Positions 53,132 to 63,451 are shown, counted from the stretch's first letter. The stretch: 64,000 nt of DNA from Maricaulis sp. (GCF_015665295.1 NZ_JADFAJ010000016.1:175716-239715); one strand, 5' to 3'. The notes: generated by a model from the sequence alone, not told the origin. Numbers and translations: made by a program.

Positions 53132-54528
53132 TTTTCAAAGTCCATTCCTGGGGTCGGTGTCGGTAGCGGCGGAAGGTCCGCTCGCTCCAGACGCCAACCG
53201 GTCGCCGGGCCGGTCAGGCCGCGCTGGTTGACGGCGATCGCGGACACGCGGCCGGCGGCGTCCCGCTCATAGCTGAAATCGGCATTGAACAGGCGCCAAT
53301 TGAGGGCGTCGGGTCCGGTCGGAGTCAGATAGAAGCGCCAGTCACGCTCGGTCAGGACCAGGTCGAGCCCGCTCTCGGTCTGCTCGATGACGACAGGTCC
53401 GTAGGGGCTTCCGGAATAGGCGCCTGCGGCCTCGAGATGGGCGCTGGTCAGGCGGTCGGTTGCCGGTCGTGTCGCGGCCGGTTCAAGGGCCAGGCCGAGC
53501 GCGAGCGCATGCAAGACATCGCGCAGCTCCCAATTCGAATAGGACTCGATATTGGTCCCGTAGGCGAGCGTGATGTCGCGCCCGGGAAGGATCGAGATGC
53601 CGGCACTATAGCCCGGCACCGACCCCTGGACCGTGTAGATGGTTTCGCCGGCAAGCTGCTCAACCTGCCAGCCACCTGCCATGCGACCATCCGGCTCGAA
53701 CAGGTCCACTCGCCGTGTCCGGACGGCATCGGCGAGCCGCAACAGGTCGCCGACCGGTGCCACAAGGCCGGAGGCGCCGAGTGCCGGGCTGTCTGGCATC
53801 GGCGCGCGGAGGTCGAGGGGCAGCGGCCCGGCTGCAAATCCTCGCGGGACAGCGGCACCCATGGGCGCTCCAAGGCGGACAATCCGGCTTGCCTGCATGT
53901 CGAGCGGGACGAGGAATTCAGCGGCAATCAGGGTCTCGAACCGGGCATTTGCCGCCCGCTCCACCGCGACTGCGAGCAGGCCATAGCCGAGATTGGAATA
54001 GGCATAGGCATGCGGACCGGGACCCGGCGCGGGCTGTCGCGCCAGCCAGGCGACGAGCGTGTTGCTGCGATCATCGGCGAGGGTGCCCGGGGCAATATCA
54101 CGCGGAAGGCCGGCCGTGTGGGCGAGAATGTCGGCAATTCGGACCTGGTCATAGCCGGTCAGCTCCGGGATGTAGCGATTGATCGGGTCACCGGGCGCCA
54201 TGCGACCTTCCCCGATCAGCCGCCTGACCATGGCGGCGGTCAGGCCCTTGCTGATCGAACCGGCAGGAAAACGGGCCCGGGCTGTCATCGGGTCGCCACT
54301 GACCCAGTCGGCATAACCAAATGTGAGGGCGACCGGTTCTGCATCGCCATACCGGAGCATGATCACGCCAGAGAAGTCCCGGGTTTCTACCAGCGGCGCG
54401 ACCCAGTCGCGGATACGGTCCTCGAGGGTGAACAAACCGGGTGCCGCCGCGCCGGGCTGCGCGTGCGCCGGGGTCAGGCTGGCGGCATGCCCAAGCAGGA
54501 CAAGGCTGGCAAAGACGGTCCGGATCAT
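53128..54528 (-). CDS. Exported class-C beta-lactamase-like serine hydrolase
   Basis: 466 residues with signal peptide ending AHA and a beta-lactamase/transpeptidase-like domain about 35-350. S91-I-S-K94 (in FPAGSISKGLTAAMVRRL) is the S-x2-K nucleophile motif and YSN (in HAYAYSNLGYGLLAVAVE) is the Y-x-N motif. The C-terminal third is a separate beta-rich domain. GGGAG precedes ATG 54528. Probably an esterase or peptidase; beta-lactam hydrolysis cannot be claimed. It is the second of two accessory hydrolases placed between rbfA and truB. Confidence 0.87.
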   Translation of the reverse strand: MIRTVFASLVLLGHAASLTPAHAQPGAAAPGLFTLEDRIRDWVAPLVETRDFSGVIMLRYGDAEPVALTFGYADWVSGDPMTARARFPAGSISKGLTAAMVRRLIGEGRMAPGDPINRYIPELTGYDQVRIADILAHTAGLPRDIAPGTLADDRSNTLVAWLARQPAPGPGPHAYAYSNLGYGLLAVAVERAANARFETLIAAEFLVPLDMQASRIVRLGAPMGAAVPRGFAAGPLPLDLRAPMPDSPALGASGLVAPVGDLLRLADAVRTRRVDLFEPDGRMAGGWQVEQLAGETIYTVQGSVPGYSAGISILPGRDITLAYGTNIESYSNWELRDVLHALALGLALEPAATRPATDRLTSAHLEAAGAYSGSPYGPVVIEQTESGLDLVLTERDWRFYLTPTGPDALNWRLFNADFSYERDAAGRVSAIAVNQRGLTGPATGWRLERADLPPLPTPTPGMDFEN

Positions 54529-54673
54529 GACGCAACTCCCTGGGAATTGACTGAGGAGTATGGTGTTCCGGCGCGCGCAGCAAGCCGTCGCCCCTTGCCT
54601 CGCGGCGCCCGATCCGTTAGGTCCGCCCCTCCCGCGATCCGGGTCCGATCCCCGGCGCCAGAAGGAGACTGAC

Positions 54674-55630
54674 ATGGCGCGACGCCGCAAGGGCGAGGAC
54701 ATCCACGGCTGGGTGATCCTCGACAAACCGCTTGATATTTCCTCGACCCAGGCTGTTTCCGCGGTCCGGCGCCTCTTCAACGCAAAGAAGGCCGGTCATG
54801 CCGGGACGCTCGACCCGCTCGCCACCGGCATTCTGCCGATCGCGCTCGGCGAGGCGACCAAGACCGTGCCCTTCGCTGTTGAAGGTTCGAAGACCTATCG
54901 CTTCACCATCAAATGGGGCGAGCGCACCGATACGCTCGATCGTGAAGGCGAGATCGTCGCCACCAGCGATGTCCGTCCCGACCGCGCGGCGATTGAAGCG
55001 GTGCTGCCGGACTTCATCGGCGACATCCAGCAGGTGCCGCCCGCCTACTCGGCGATCAAGGTCGATGGCGAGCGCGCCTATGATCTCGCCCGGAGCGGCG
55101 AAGATGTACAGCTTCAGGCGCGCACCGTTCGCATTGATGATCTCCGCCTTCTGGACTGTACCGACCGTGACTTGGCAGTGCTGGAAATGCATTGTGGCAA
55201 AGGCGCTTACGTCCGGTCGCTGGCGCGCGACATTGCCTTTGCCCTGGGCACGGAAGGGCATGTCGCCGCCTTGCGCCGGAACCGGGTTGGCCAATTCACT
55301 GAAGCGGAATCCACAAGGCTGGACGTTTTGGAAGAAATGGCCCATAAGGGCGCCGCTTCGGAAGCTCTGCTCCCGGTTCAGACCGCGCTGGACGACATCC
55401 CGGCACTGGCCATTACCGATGAGGAATCCTTCCAGTTGAAGCTAGGACGTCCAATCGTCCTGCTCCCGCGTCAAGCGCAAGAGCTGAAGGCGCAGCGCCG
55501 ACCCCGCGAAATCGCGGGCAAGGACTGCACCTTTACCGCTTTGGCCCTTTGCGACGGCGTGGCAGTGGCGCTTGGAGACGCGAGGGCGGGAAAGTTCCAG
55601 CCATCGCGTGTTTTCAACCTCACCTCCTGA
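54674..55630 (+). CDS. truB: tRNA pseudouridine-55 synthase TruB
   Basis: Makes pseudouridine at position 55 in tRNA. 318 residues with [17 protein letters not shown], the catalytic [24 protein letters not shown] (Asp in GTLDPLA), [19 protein letters not shown] and [21 protein letters not shown] precedes ATG 54674. Its last codons form half of a hairpin with the start region of the rpsO leader. Confidence 0.96.
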   Translation: MARRRKGEDIHGWVILDKPLDISSTQAVSAVRRLFNAKKAGHAGTLDPLATGILPIALGEATKTVPFAVEGSKTYRFTIKWGERTDTLDREGEIVATSDVRPDRAAIEAVLPDFIGDIQQVPPAYSAIKVDGERAYDLARSGEDVQLQARTVRIDDLRLLDCTDRDLAVLEMHCGKGAYVRSLARDIAFALGTEGHVAALRRNRVGQFTEAESTRLDVLEEMAHKGAASEALLPVQTALDDIPALAITDEESFQLKLGRPIVLLPRQAQELKAQRRPREIAGKDCTFTALALCDGVAVALGDARAGKFQPSRVFNLTS

Positions 55631-55641
55631 CATCAGGAGGT
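55622..55641 (+). other. Hairpin at the truB-rpsO junction, candidate S15 leader element
   Basis: ACCTCCTGA (55622-55630) and TCAGGAGGT (55633-55641) are perfect arms with a 2-nt spacer, so an 8-bp stem with a 4-nt ACAT loop is likely. It pairs an anti-Shine-Dalgarno sequence with a strong AGGAGG 28 nt before the rpsO ATG. The working ribosome site for rpsO is probably TTTAGGAG at 55654-55661. S15 represses its own mRNA in several bacteria by leader structures. Confidence 0.5.
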
Positions 55642-55667
55642 CGACATAACGAGTTTAGGAGAACCCG

Positions 55668-55937
55668 ATGTCGATTACGCAAGAGCGCAAATCCGCGCTG
55701 ATCGCTGAACATGCCCGTGGCAAAGCCGACACGGGATCGCCGGAAGTGCAAGTGGCCATTCTGACAACCCGGATTGCCAACCTTACCGAGCACTTCAAGA
55801 CCCACAAGAAGGACAACCACTCGCGTCGCGGCCTTCTTAAGATGGTCTCCCAGCGCCGCCGGCTTCTCGACTACGTCAAGAACAAGGACGTGGCCCGTTA
55901 CCAGGCTTTGATCGAGAAACTGGGTCTGCGCCGCTGA
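55668..55937 (+). CDS. rpsO: 30S ribosomal protein S15
   Basis: Primary 16S-rRNA-binding protein of the 30S platform. 89 residues; [20 protein letters not shown] and [20 protein letters not shown] are universal S15 motifs. AGGAG sits 6 nt before ATG 55668. Followed 29 bp later by pnp, the standard bacterial arrangement. Confidence 0.98.
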   Translation: MSITQERKSALIAEHARGKADTGSPEVQVAILTTRIANLTEHFKTHKKDNHSRRGLLKMVSQRRRLLDYVKNKDVARYQALIEKLGLRR

Positions 55938-55966
55938 TCCGCGACGCCATCCGTACGAAAGACGAT

Positions 55967-58099
55967 ATGTTCGATATCCAGAAAGAAACGATTGAGTGGG
56001 CGGGTCGCCCACTCACCATCGAAACCGGGCGGGTCGCCCGCCAAGCCAACGGCGCCGTCATGGTGTCCTATGGCGAGACCACCGTTCTCGCCACTGCCGT
56101 CGGCGTCAAACAGGCCAAGCCGGGAGTCGATTTCTTCCCGCTGACGGTCAATTACCAGGAAAAATACTTCGCGGCGGGCAAGATCCCCGGCGGCTTCTTC
56201 AAGCGTGAAGGCCGTCCGACGGACAAGGAGACGCTGACCTCGCGCCTCATCGACCGCCCGATCCGTCCGCTGTTCGTCAAGGGCTTCAAGAACGAAGTCC
56301 AGGTGATGCTCACGGTCCTGTCGCACGACCTTGAAAACGATCCCGACATTGTCGGCATGATCGGTGCCTCTGCGGCTCTGGTCCTGTCCGGTCTGCCCTT
56401 CATGGGTCCGATCGGCGCGGCTCGCGTCGGTTACAAGGACGGCGAATACATCATCAACCCGCCTTGCGACGAAATGGATGACAGCGAGCTCGATCTCGTC
56501 GTCGCCGGTACGCAGGACGCGGTCATGATGGTGGAATCGGAAGCCAAGGAGCTTTCCGAGGACGTCATGCTTGGCGCTGTCATGGCCGGTCATGCCGCTT
56601 TCCAGCCGGTGATCGACATGATCATCAAGCTGGCCGAACGCGCGGCCAAGGAGCCTTGGGACTACGAGCCGGAAGATCATTCCGCCGAAGAAGCCAAGGT
56701 TCGCGAGCTGATCGGGGACGATCTCGCCCAAGCCTACACCATCGTTGACAAGACCGAGCGCTACAAGGCGGTCGGTGTCGCGAAGGACAAGGCTGTCGCG
56801 GCCCTGCTGCAGAGCGAAGACAATCCTGATGGCATCGAAATGACGGTGCTCAAGGATGTCATGAAGGCGGTCGAGAGCTCCATCGTTCGCGGTGGCATCA
56901 TCAAGACCGGCAAGCGCATTGACGGCCGCGCGCTCGATCAGGTTCGCCCGATCGTGTCCGAGGCCGGCATTCTGCCGCGTACACATGGTTCGGCGCTGTT
57001 CACGCGTGGGGAAACCCAGGCCCTGGTCGTTGCGACCCTGGGTACGGGCGAAGATGAGCAATTCATCGATGCCCTGACGGGAACCTACAAAGAACGCTTC
57101 ATGCTGCACTACAACTTCCCGCCCTACTCGGTCGGTGAGACGTCTTTCCGTCTTGCTCCGGGGCGTCGGGAAATCGGCCACGGCAAGCTGGCCTGGCGTG
57201 CGGTGAAAGCGGTCCTTCCGAGCAAGGAAGACTTCCCCTACACGATCCGCCTGGTCTCCGAGATCACCGAGTCGAACGGCTCGTCCTCGATGGCCACGGT
57301 CTGCGGTGCCTCGCTGTCCATGATGGACGCCGGCGTGCCGATCACCCGTCCGGTCTCCGGCATTGCCATGGGCCTGATCAAGGATCCGGAAGGCGTTGCC
57401 GTTCTCTCCGACATCCTGGGTGACGAGGATCATCTCGGCGATATGGACTTCAAGGTGGCGGGTACCACCGAGGGTGTCACCTCGCTGCAGATGGACATCA
57501 AGATCGCCGGCATCGACGAGGAGATCATGAAGACAGCCCTGGCCCAGGCCAATGGCGGTCGTCTGCATATCCTCGAAGAAATGGGCAAGGCGCTGGGCGA
57601 AGCCCGCACCGAGCTGGGTGAATTTGCACCTCGCATCGAGACCATCACCATTCCGACCGACAAGATCCGCGACGTGATCGGTTCGGGCGGCAAGGTGATC
57701 CGCGAGATCGTGGAAACCACCGGTGCCAAGGTCGACGTCAATGATGACGGCGTGATCAAGGTCTCGTCTTCGGACGGCGCTTCGATCAAGGCTGCCCTCG
57801 ACTGGATCCACGGCCTCACGGCCGAGCCGGAAGAAGGCAAGGTCTACAAGGGCAAGGTCGTCAAGGTCATGGACTTTGGTGCCTTCGTGAACTTCTTCGG
57901 TCCCAAGGACGGTCTCGTCCACGTGTCCCAGCTCAAGGCTGAGCGCGTGAACCATCCGAACGACGTGGTGTCTGAGGGTCAGGAAGTTTATGTGAAACTT
58001 CTCGGCTTCGACGACCGCGGCAAGGTTCGCCTGTCGATGAAAGTCGTCGACCAGGAAACCGGCGAAGAGATCAAGAAGGAAGAGGAAGACGCTGAATAA
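55967..58099 (+). CDS. pnp: Polyribonucleotide nucleotidyltransferase (PNPase)
   Basis: Phosphorolytic 3'-5' exonuclease and degradosome component. 710 residues: two RNase PH-like domains (about 1-215 and 300-540, the second with the catalytic region [22 protein letters not shown]), a KH domain ([16 protein letters not shown]) and an S1 domain ([20 protein letters not shown]). Acidic tail [11 protein letters not shown]. Ends in a strong terminator. Confidence 0.98.
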   Translation: MFDIQKETIEWAGRPLTIETGRVARQANGAVMVSYGETTVLATAVGVKQAKPGVDFFPLTVNYQEKYFAAGKIPGGFFKREGRPTDKETLTSRLIDRPIRPLFVKGFKNEVQVMLTVLSHDLENDPDIVGMIGASAALVLSGLPFMGPIGAARVGYKDGEYIINPPCDEMDDSELDLVVAGTQDAVMMVESEAKELSEDVMLGAVMAGHAAFQPVIDMIIKLAERAAKEPWDYEPEDHSAEEAKVRELIGDDLAQAYTIVDKTERYKAVGVAKDKAVAALLQSEDNPDGIEMTVLKDVMKAVESSIVRGGIIKTGKRIDGRALDQVRPIVSEAGILPRTHGSALFTRGETQALVVATLGTGEDEQFIDALTGTYKERFMLHYNFPPYSVGETSFRLAPGRREIGHGKLAWRAVKAVLPSKEDFPYTIRLVSEITESNGSSSMATVCGASLSMMDAGVPITRPVSGIAMGLIKDPEGVAVLSDILGDEDHLGDMDFKVAGTTEGVTSLQMDIKIAGIDEEIMKTALAQANGGRLHILEEMGKALGEARTELGEFAPRIETITIPTDKIRDVIGSGGKVIREIVETTGAKVDVNDDGVIKVSSSDGASIKAALDWIHGLTAEPEEGKVYKGKVVKVMDFGAFVNFFGPKDGLVHVSQLKAERVNHPNDVVSEGQEVYVKLLGFDDRGKVRLSMKVVDQETGEEIKKEEEDAE

Positions 58100-58131
58100 G
58101 CGCCTTCCGATCCATCGAAACGATCAGAAGA

Positions 58132-58160
58132 CCCCGCCGGCGCAAGCTGGCGGGGTTTTT
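58132..58160 (+). terminator. Intrinsic terminator after pnp
   Basis: CCCCGCCGGC (58132-58141), GNRA loop GCAA, GCTGGCGGGG (58146-58155), with one G-T pair, and TTTTT (58156-58160). It is 33 bp past the pnp stop. Confidence 0.92.
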
Positions 58161-58234
58161 CTTTGGCCGGCCTGTACGGCCGCCTTCGGCAGCGGCTAGG
58201 CTCGAAGGCGATCGCCCGGCGCTGGAGGCACGAC

Positions 58235-58705
58235 ATGGACTGGACGCTTTTCGATTATGTTTTCGCGGGCGGCATGCTGGCTTGCCTGCTGCTCGGCAGC
58301 GTCCTGGTTCTGAAAACCCAGCGGCACTGGGCCGCACGCCTGGCCGGCGGGCTCGCGCTCGTGACGTTCTTCCTGCTGGTCTGGAGCGTTGGAGCTGTGG
58401 GCATCATTGGCGGCTCCGATGATGATGCCAATCTGGCCTATCTTGCCTTGCCGTTCCTGGCCTTGGCCGGCGCCATGACAACGCGCCTCCGTGCGTCGGG
58501 CCTGGGCGTTACCTTTGCGCTCATTGCGGTCGGACAGGTCCTGATCGGACTTGTTGCCTTGATAGCCGGCCTTGGCTCGAGCGGGCCAGCCTGGCCGATG
58601 GACATCATCGCCGCGACCCTGGTCTTCGCGGCGCTCTTTGCAGCGTCCGCGGCCCTGTTCCGGTTCGCCGCGCGGGCTCAGGCCGCTTCGAGCCTGTCGC
58701 GATAA
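58235..58705 (+). CDS. Small membrane protein of unknown function
   Basis: 156 residues from ATG 58235, which has CTGGAGGC upstream. Five hydrophobic stretches (about 8-25, 34-57, 69-88, 94-118 and 125-148). No conserved motif recognised. It converges on the LytTR gene and their 3' ends overlap by 28 bp (58678-58705). The true start is set by the ribosome-binding site; the frame is open further upstream into the terminator. Confidence 0.72.
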   Translation: MDWTLFDYVFAGGMLACLLLGSVLVLKTQRHWAARLAGGLALVTFFLLVWSVGAVGIIGGSDDDANLAYLALPFLALAGAMTTRLRASGLGVTFALIAVGQVLIGLVALIAGLGSSGPAWPMDIIAATLVFAALFAASAALFRFAARAQAASSLSR

Positions 58706-59538
58706 CGGCGGCTGCCGGGGATTTGCGAGCCGGTGTCCAGGGTGATGGCGACATCGCCCTCGCCGGTGGGGATGATTTCGCGGATCGCCTCGCGATTGAC
58801 CAGCCAGGAGCGGTGCACCCGCACCGCATCAATCCCGGCCTCGGCGAGTTGTTTTTGCAGCTCGGTGAGCGTTGAGCGGGCCAGGTGTTCACCGCCGGCC
58901 AGCCGGATCTCGACATAGTTTCCGGCCGCCTGGGCGGCCCGGAACTCGTCTGCCGCGATGCGCAGGGTGCGGCCGCCGCATTTCAGGGTCAGCCGGTGTG
59001 ACCGCCGTGCCTCGGCGCGGGCAAACTCGACTTCCAGCCGCCGCATCTGCAGCGCCAGAGAGACCGCGATGATGATCTGATAGCCGGCATAGGTGCCGAT
59101 ATCCTTGCGGGCTTCGTAGACAATCTCCCGCCAGGGCGCGTCGTGGAAGAATTCATAGTCACAGCCATAGCCAAAGGCCCACACACCTTCCCGGATCAGC
59201 ACCATGCCCAGCACGTGCAGACCCGTATAGGCGAGGAAGCCGGCGGCGTGCCAGGGCAGGGAATTCAGCCAGCGCCCCGGCTCCAGCGGCGCACGCAGGC
59301 CCAGCCACATGATGCCGGGCACCATGATCGCCGTCATGATGATGCTGGACCCTTCCGTCACCCAGGCAAAGAAAGGCGGTCCGGTCCGCCCGTCACGGAC
59401 GAATTCCGTGTCGATCGACATCGAGGCGATCACCCAGAAGGCAATCAGGCTCAGCCAGGCAAACTGGCAGGCCAGCCACAAGGCGCGCCGTTCGGCCTGG
59501 CGGGCGCGGCTGTGATCGGAAGGCAGGGTGTCGCTCAT
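58678..59538 (-). CDS. Membrane-anchored LytTR DNA-binding regulator
   Basis: 286 residues: four hydrophobic helices in the first 170 (LACQFAWLSLIAFWVIASM and later segments), a short charged linker, then a LytTR domain about 180-286 (RIAADEFRAAQAAGNYVEIRL, ARSTLTELQKQLAE, VHRSWLVNREAIREI). Membrane LytTR proteins usually control a nearby gene, here possibly the divergent acyltransferase. Its start is 178 bp from that gene, leaving room for a shared control region. Confidence 0.88.
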   Translation of the reverse strand: MSDTLPSDHSRARQAERRALWLACQFAWLSLIAFWVIASMSIDTEFVRDGRTGPPFFAWVTEGSSIIMTAIMVPGIMWLGLRAPLEPGRWLNSLPWHAAGFLAYTGLHVLGMVLIREGVWAFGYGCDYEFFHDAPWREIVYEARKDIGTYAGYQIIIAVSLALQMRRLEVEFARAEARRSHRLTLKCGGRTLRIAADEFRAAQAAGNYVEIRLAGGEHLARSTLTELQKQLAEAGIDAVRVHRSWLVNREAIREIIPTGEGDVAITLDTGSQIPGSRRYRDRLEAA

Positions 59539-59716
59539 GCCGCGATGCTCGCCCAGCCGCGCGCCGTCGGCAAGTACCCGATCAGCCGCTCATCCCTGCT
59601 CGCCGCCGCTTGCCCCCGGTCCGCAGCCGCTGGTCCCGGCGACTTGCCACTGGCCCCGCGGAAATGGCGCGATCCGCTTCATTCAGGCAAGGCGGTGGGC
59701 AAGAAGGAGCGCCAAC

Positions 59717-60943
59717 ATGACCGCACAATCCCCAACCGCCGCATCGCCCGGACCCGGTCGCCAATACGGGCTCGACTGGCTGCGCATCGGTGTCTTCATC
59801 CTTTTGATTTTCTATCACACGGGCATGTTCTTCAACACGGAGGGCTGGCACGCCAAGAGCCTTAACGCCAACGATGCGATGGAGCCCTTCATGTGGCTGT
59901 CCAGCCCCTGGCGCCTGCCGCTACTCTTCCTGATATCCGGCATCGCGATCCGCTTCCTGTCCGACAGGCTCGGCAGCTTACGGTTTGCGGCGGACCGGTT
60001 CTGGCGACTCTTCCCGGTGATCCTGTTCGGCATGTATGTGATCGTCGCGCCGCAATCCTATTCCGAGCTGCGGATCGCCGGCGTCATCGAGCCGGGCTGG
60101 TGGGACTTCTATCAGCAGTATGCCGGCGATTGGGGCGGCCCCTGGTCGATCCATACGCCGACCTGGAATCATCTCTGGTATGTCGTTTATCTCCTTGTCT
60201 ATTCGCTGCTGCTGGCCCCGGTCCTGCCATGGCTGCGGCGGCTTGCGGACAGTCGGGCGTGTCGGTCGACGGGGCAGGCCGCCGGGGGAAGCTGGTACGG
60301 CGTGGCGGCCCTGATCGTGCTGCCGCCCCTGCCCTTCCTGCTGGTCCGCTTTGCGCTTGCCGAGCAATATCCGACCACACATGATCTGATCAATGACTGG
60401 GCCAACCATGCCAATTCCCTGACCATGGTCCTGATCGGCTATTTCATGGCCAGGAATGAAGGTGTCTGGCGGGCGGTCGACCGGGCCTCGCCTGTTGCCG
60501 GCGCGATCACGGCCATGCTTCTGGCCTACCTGTTCTGGGCCTATACCCATCTCGAGGTATCGTTCGCGAACGCGGTTGTCGCCGGGATTGCCCGGATTGC
60601 CCGCATTGTCTTCATGTGGACGATCATCCTCACCCTGGTCGGCGCGGCCCGCCGCTGGCTCGACCGCGACGGTCCGGTCCGTCGCTATCTGACGGCGGCG
60701 GTCTTCCCTTGGTACATCCTGCACCAGACGATCATCGTCATGGTCGGTTTTGCGATCCGCGATGCCGGCTTCGGGGTATGGACAGAATTCGCGATTGTGA
60801 CCGTGTCGACCTTTGGCGGCTGCATCATCGGCTTCGAAATTCTCCGCCATGTCCCGGTCGTGCGTCTGGTCATGGGCATGAAGGCCCTGGCGCCGGCGGT
60901 GGCCCCGGCCAGGCGGAGCGAACCAACATTACAGAAACTTTAG
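59717..60943 (+). CDS. Acyltransferase-3 family membrane protein
   Basis: 408 residues with about ten membrane helices. GLDWLRIGVFILLIFYHTGMFF is the family opening with the conserved Asp, Arg and His (H in FYHTG) of acyltransferase 3. LPLLFLISGIAIRFLSDR and TPTWNHLWYVVYLLVYSLL follow. Members acylate sugars, polysaccharides or peptidoglycan precursors in the envelope; substrate unknown. AAGGAGC precedes ATG 59717. Divergent from the LytTR regulator, a recurring pair in this group. Confidence 0.88.
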   Translation: MTAQSPTAASPGPGRQYGLDWLRIGVFILLIFYHTGMFFNTEGWHAKSLNANDAMEPFMWLSSPWRLPLLFLISGIAIRFLSDRLGSLRFAADRFWRLFPVILFGMYVIVAPQSYSELRIAGVIEPGWWDFYQQYAGDWGGPWSIHTPTWNHLWYVVYLLVYSLLLAPVLPWLRRLADSRACRSTGQAAGGSWYGVAALIVLPPLPFLLVRFALAEQYPTTHDLINDWANHANSLTMVLIGYFMARNEGVWRAVDRASPVAGAITAMLLAYLFWAYTHLEVSFANAVVAGIARIARIVFMWTIILTLVGAARRWLDRDGPVRRYLTAAVFPWYILHQTIIVMVGFAIRDAGFGVWTEFAIVTVSTFGGCIIGFEILRHVPVVRLVMGMKALAPAVAPARRSEPTLQKL

Positions 60944-61003
60944 GCGAAACCGGGGGCAAGCCGCCTATCTTTCCCGGCAACCATTCAATGCGGGGAGCCG
61001 GGC

Positions 61004-63451
61004 ATGCTGAAATCAATGATGAAATGCGGATTGGGGCTGGTTGCTGGCTCAGCCCTGTGGGCGGCGCCGATCGAGGCCCAGGAACCCTACCGCCTGCCGC
61101 CGCAGGAAATCATCGACATCGTTGATGCAGCACCTTCGCCCTGGACCTCGCTTTCACCGGCGCGTGACACGCTCCTGTTGATGCATCGCGAGGCCTTGCC
61201 GCCGGTCGCTGAGCTGGCCCGGCCGATGGAGCGGCTCGCGGGTCTGCGGCTTGATGCAAGTCTGAACGGCCGCCACGGCCCGCGTTCGGTGGTCGGCTTC
61301 TCGCTGATGGACCTGGACAGCGGTGAGGAACGCCGGGTCGATCTGCCCGCCGATGCGGGCCTTTCCAGCACCAGCTGGTCGCCGGACGGGTCGCAGATCG
61401 CCTTTGTCATGACCCGCAATGACCAGCTCGGCCTGTGGGTCGTCGATGTCGAAAGCGCGCGTGCCCGCCAGCTGGTGCGCAGCGGGATCAACGCGGTTTT
61501 CTCGCCGCTTGAATGGATGCCGGACGGCGAACACATTCTGGTCAGCCTGGTGGATCCGGATCGCGGCGCCATGCCGGAGCGTCCGCGCGTGCCGGTCGGA
61601 CCGGTGACCCAGGAGGCCAGTGGCTATGAAGCGCCGGTGCGGACCTATCAGGACCTGCTGACCGATGATCATGACGCCGCGCTGTTTGCCTGGCTCGCCT
61701 CGAGCCAGCTCGCCCTCGTCAACACGACCGGTCGCACGCGCGTTCGCGAGATCGGCGAGCCGGGCCTCTACTACTCCGCCGAACCGGCTCCGGGCGGGAA
61801 CTATGTCCTGATCGGCGAGATGGAAGAGCCCTTCTCCTACCAGGTGCCCTGGTCGAGCTTCCCGGACCGCGTTTTCGTCGTCGATATGGACGGGGATGAG
61901 GTGGCGACGATTGCCCGCCAGCCGCTGGCCGACAATGTGCCGATCGGTGGTGTGGTCACCGGTCGCCGTTCGGTCAACTGGCAGGCCAGCCATGCGGCCC
62001 GCCTGACCTGGGCCGAAGCGCTTGATGGCGGCGATCCGCGGGTCGAGACTGACCAGCGCGACAGTGTCTGGGCCCTCGAGGCACCGTTTGACGGCGAGCC
62101 GGTGGAGATCCTGCGCACCGAGGACCGCTATTACGGCACCGAGTTCACCACGGAAGGCCAGCTCGGCTTCGCCATGGAATATGATCGCGATACCCGCATC
62201 ATTCGCCGCTGGCTGGTTGATTTCGCCGACCCGACCGCGGAGCCGCGCCTCGCCGAGGAACGCAGTTACCAGGACAGGTACGCCAATCCGGGCAGCGCCC
62301 TGAGCGTGCGCAATGAATTCGGCCGCAGCGTCGTCGGCGTCCATGACGGCTATATGTATATGGCCGGTGACGGGGCCACCCCCGAGGGTGACCGTCCCTT
62401 CCTCAACCGGGTCAGCCTCGACACGTTCGAGACCACCGAGATCTGGCGCAATAGCGGCGAGAATTACGAGGAGATCATCGGTCTCACCGCGCCGGACGGC
62501 TCGGCCTTCCTGACCAGCTGGGAAGACCCGGTCACGCCGCCAAATGTGCGTTGGCACCGGGACGGTGAGGACACGGTCCAGATCACGCAGTTCGAGAACC
62601 CGCATCCGCAGCTCAACGAGATCAGCCGCGAGCTGATCACCTATGAACGCGCGGATGGCGTGCCGCTCTCGGCGACGCTCTACCTGCCGGCCGGCTACGA
62701 GGAAGGTGACACATTGCCCGTCCTCGTCTGGGGCTATCCGCTGGAATACAACGACACCTCGACGGCCGGTCAGGTTTCGGGCTCGCCCTATGAGTTCACC
62801 CGCGTTGCCGGCACCAGCCCGCGCTTCCTGGTCACCCAGGGCTATGCCCTGCTGGAAAACGCGACCATGCCGATCGTCGGCGATGATCCCGAGACGGTGA
62901 ATGACAGCTTCATCGAGCAGCTTGTCCTGTCGGCCGAAGCGGCCCGCGACGTGACGGTGGAGATGGGCTTTGGTGATGGCGAGCGTCTGGCGATTGCCGG
63001 CCACTCCTATGGCGCTTTCATGACGGCCCACCTTCTCGCCGCGTCCGACGTCTTCCGGGCCGGGATCGCGCGCTCGGGCGCCTATAACCGAACCCTGACG
63101 CCCTTCGGCTTCCAGTCCGAGCGCCGCACCTTCTGGGCCGCACCGGAGACCTATTTCGAGCTCTCGCCCTTCATGCATGCCGACCAGATCAACGAGCCCA
63201 TGCTCCTGATCCACGGCCAGATGGACAATAATTCCGGCACCTATCCGATGCAGTCCGAACGCATGTTCGCGGCCGTCAAGGGCAATGCCGGCACCGCCCG
63301 CCTGGTCATGCTCCCCTATGAAAGCCACGGCTATCGCGGCCGCGAAAGCATCCTGCATGTGCTGGCCGAGAGCATCGACTGGCTGGATCGCTGGGTGATG
63401 CCGGTGGAGGATCCGATGGGTGGGGGTGAGGCAGGCGCAGAAGCGGAGTAG
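61004..63451 (+). CDS. Exported S9 prolyl-oligopeptidase family peptidase
   Basis: 815 residues: signal peptide (about 1-25, ending AAPIEA), an N-terminal beta-propeller (about 50-540; blades visible at SSTSWSPDGSQIAFVMTRND and others) and a C-terminal alpha/beta hydrolase domain. S668 in AGHSYGAFMTAHLL is the nucleophile; MLLIHGQMDNNSGT and ESHGYRGRE supply the Asp and His. The layout fits the S9D glutamyl-endopeptidase-like group. Acidic C-terminus. Stands alone between two terminators. Confidence 0.9.
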   Translation: MLKSMMKCGLGLVAGSALWAAPIEAQEPYRLPPQEIIDIVDAAPSPWTSLSPARDTLLLMHREALPPVAELARPMERLAGLRLDASLNGRHGPRSVVGFSLMDLDSGEERRVDLPADAGLSSTSWSPDGSQIAFVMTRNDQLGLWVVDVESARARQLVRSGINAVFSPLEWMPDGEHILVSLVDPDRGAMPERPRVPVGPVTQEASGYEAPVRTYQDLLTDDHDAALFAWLASSQLALVNTTGRTRVREIGEPGLYYSAEPAPGGNYVLIGEMEEPFSYQVPWSSFPDRVFVVDMDGDEVATIARQPLADNVPIGGVVTGRRSVNWQASHAARLTWAEALDGGDPRVETDQRDSVWALEAPFDGEPVEILRTEDRYYGTEFTTEGQLGFAMEYDRDTRIIRRWLVDFADPTAEPRLAEERSYQDRYANPGSALSVRNEFGRSVVGVHDGYMYMAGDGATPEGDRPFLNRVSLDTFETTEIWRNSGENYEEIIGLTAPDGSAFLTSWEDPVTPPNVRWHRDGEDTVQITQFENPHPQLNEISRELITYERADGVPLSATLYLPAGYEEGDTLPVLVWGYPLEYNDTSTAGQVSGSPYEFTRVAGTSPRFLVTQGYALLENATMPIVGDDPETVNDSFIEQLVLSAEAARDVTVEMGFGDGERLAIAGHSYGAFMTAHLLAASDVFRAGIARSGAYNRTLTPFGFQSERRTFWAAPETYFELSPFMHADQINEPMLLIHGQMDNNSGTYPMQSERMFAAVKGNAGTARLVMLPYESHGYRGRESILHVLAESIDWLDRWVMPVEDPMGGGEAGAEAE

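Noticed and set aside
53437..54672. Plus-strand frame opposite the serine hydrolase
   Set aside because: It is antisense to a protein with signal peptide, S-x2-K and Y-x-N motifs. No signal for the opposite reading.
55898..57955. A 685-codon frame on the minus strand opposite pnp
   Set aside because: Mirror of the PNPase coding sequence. No ribosome site or domain supports it.
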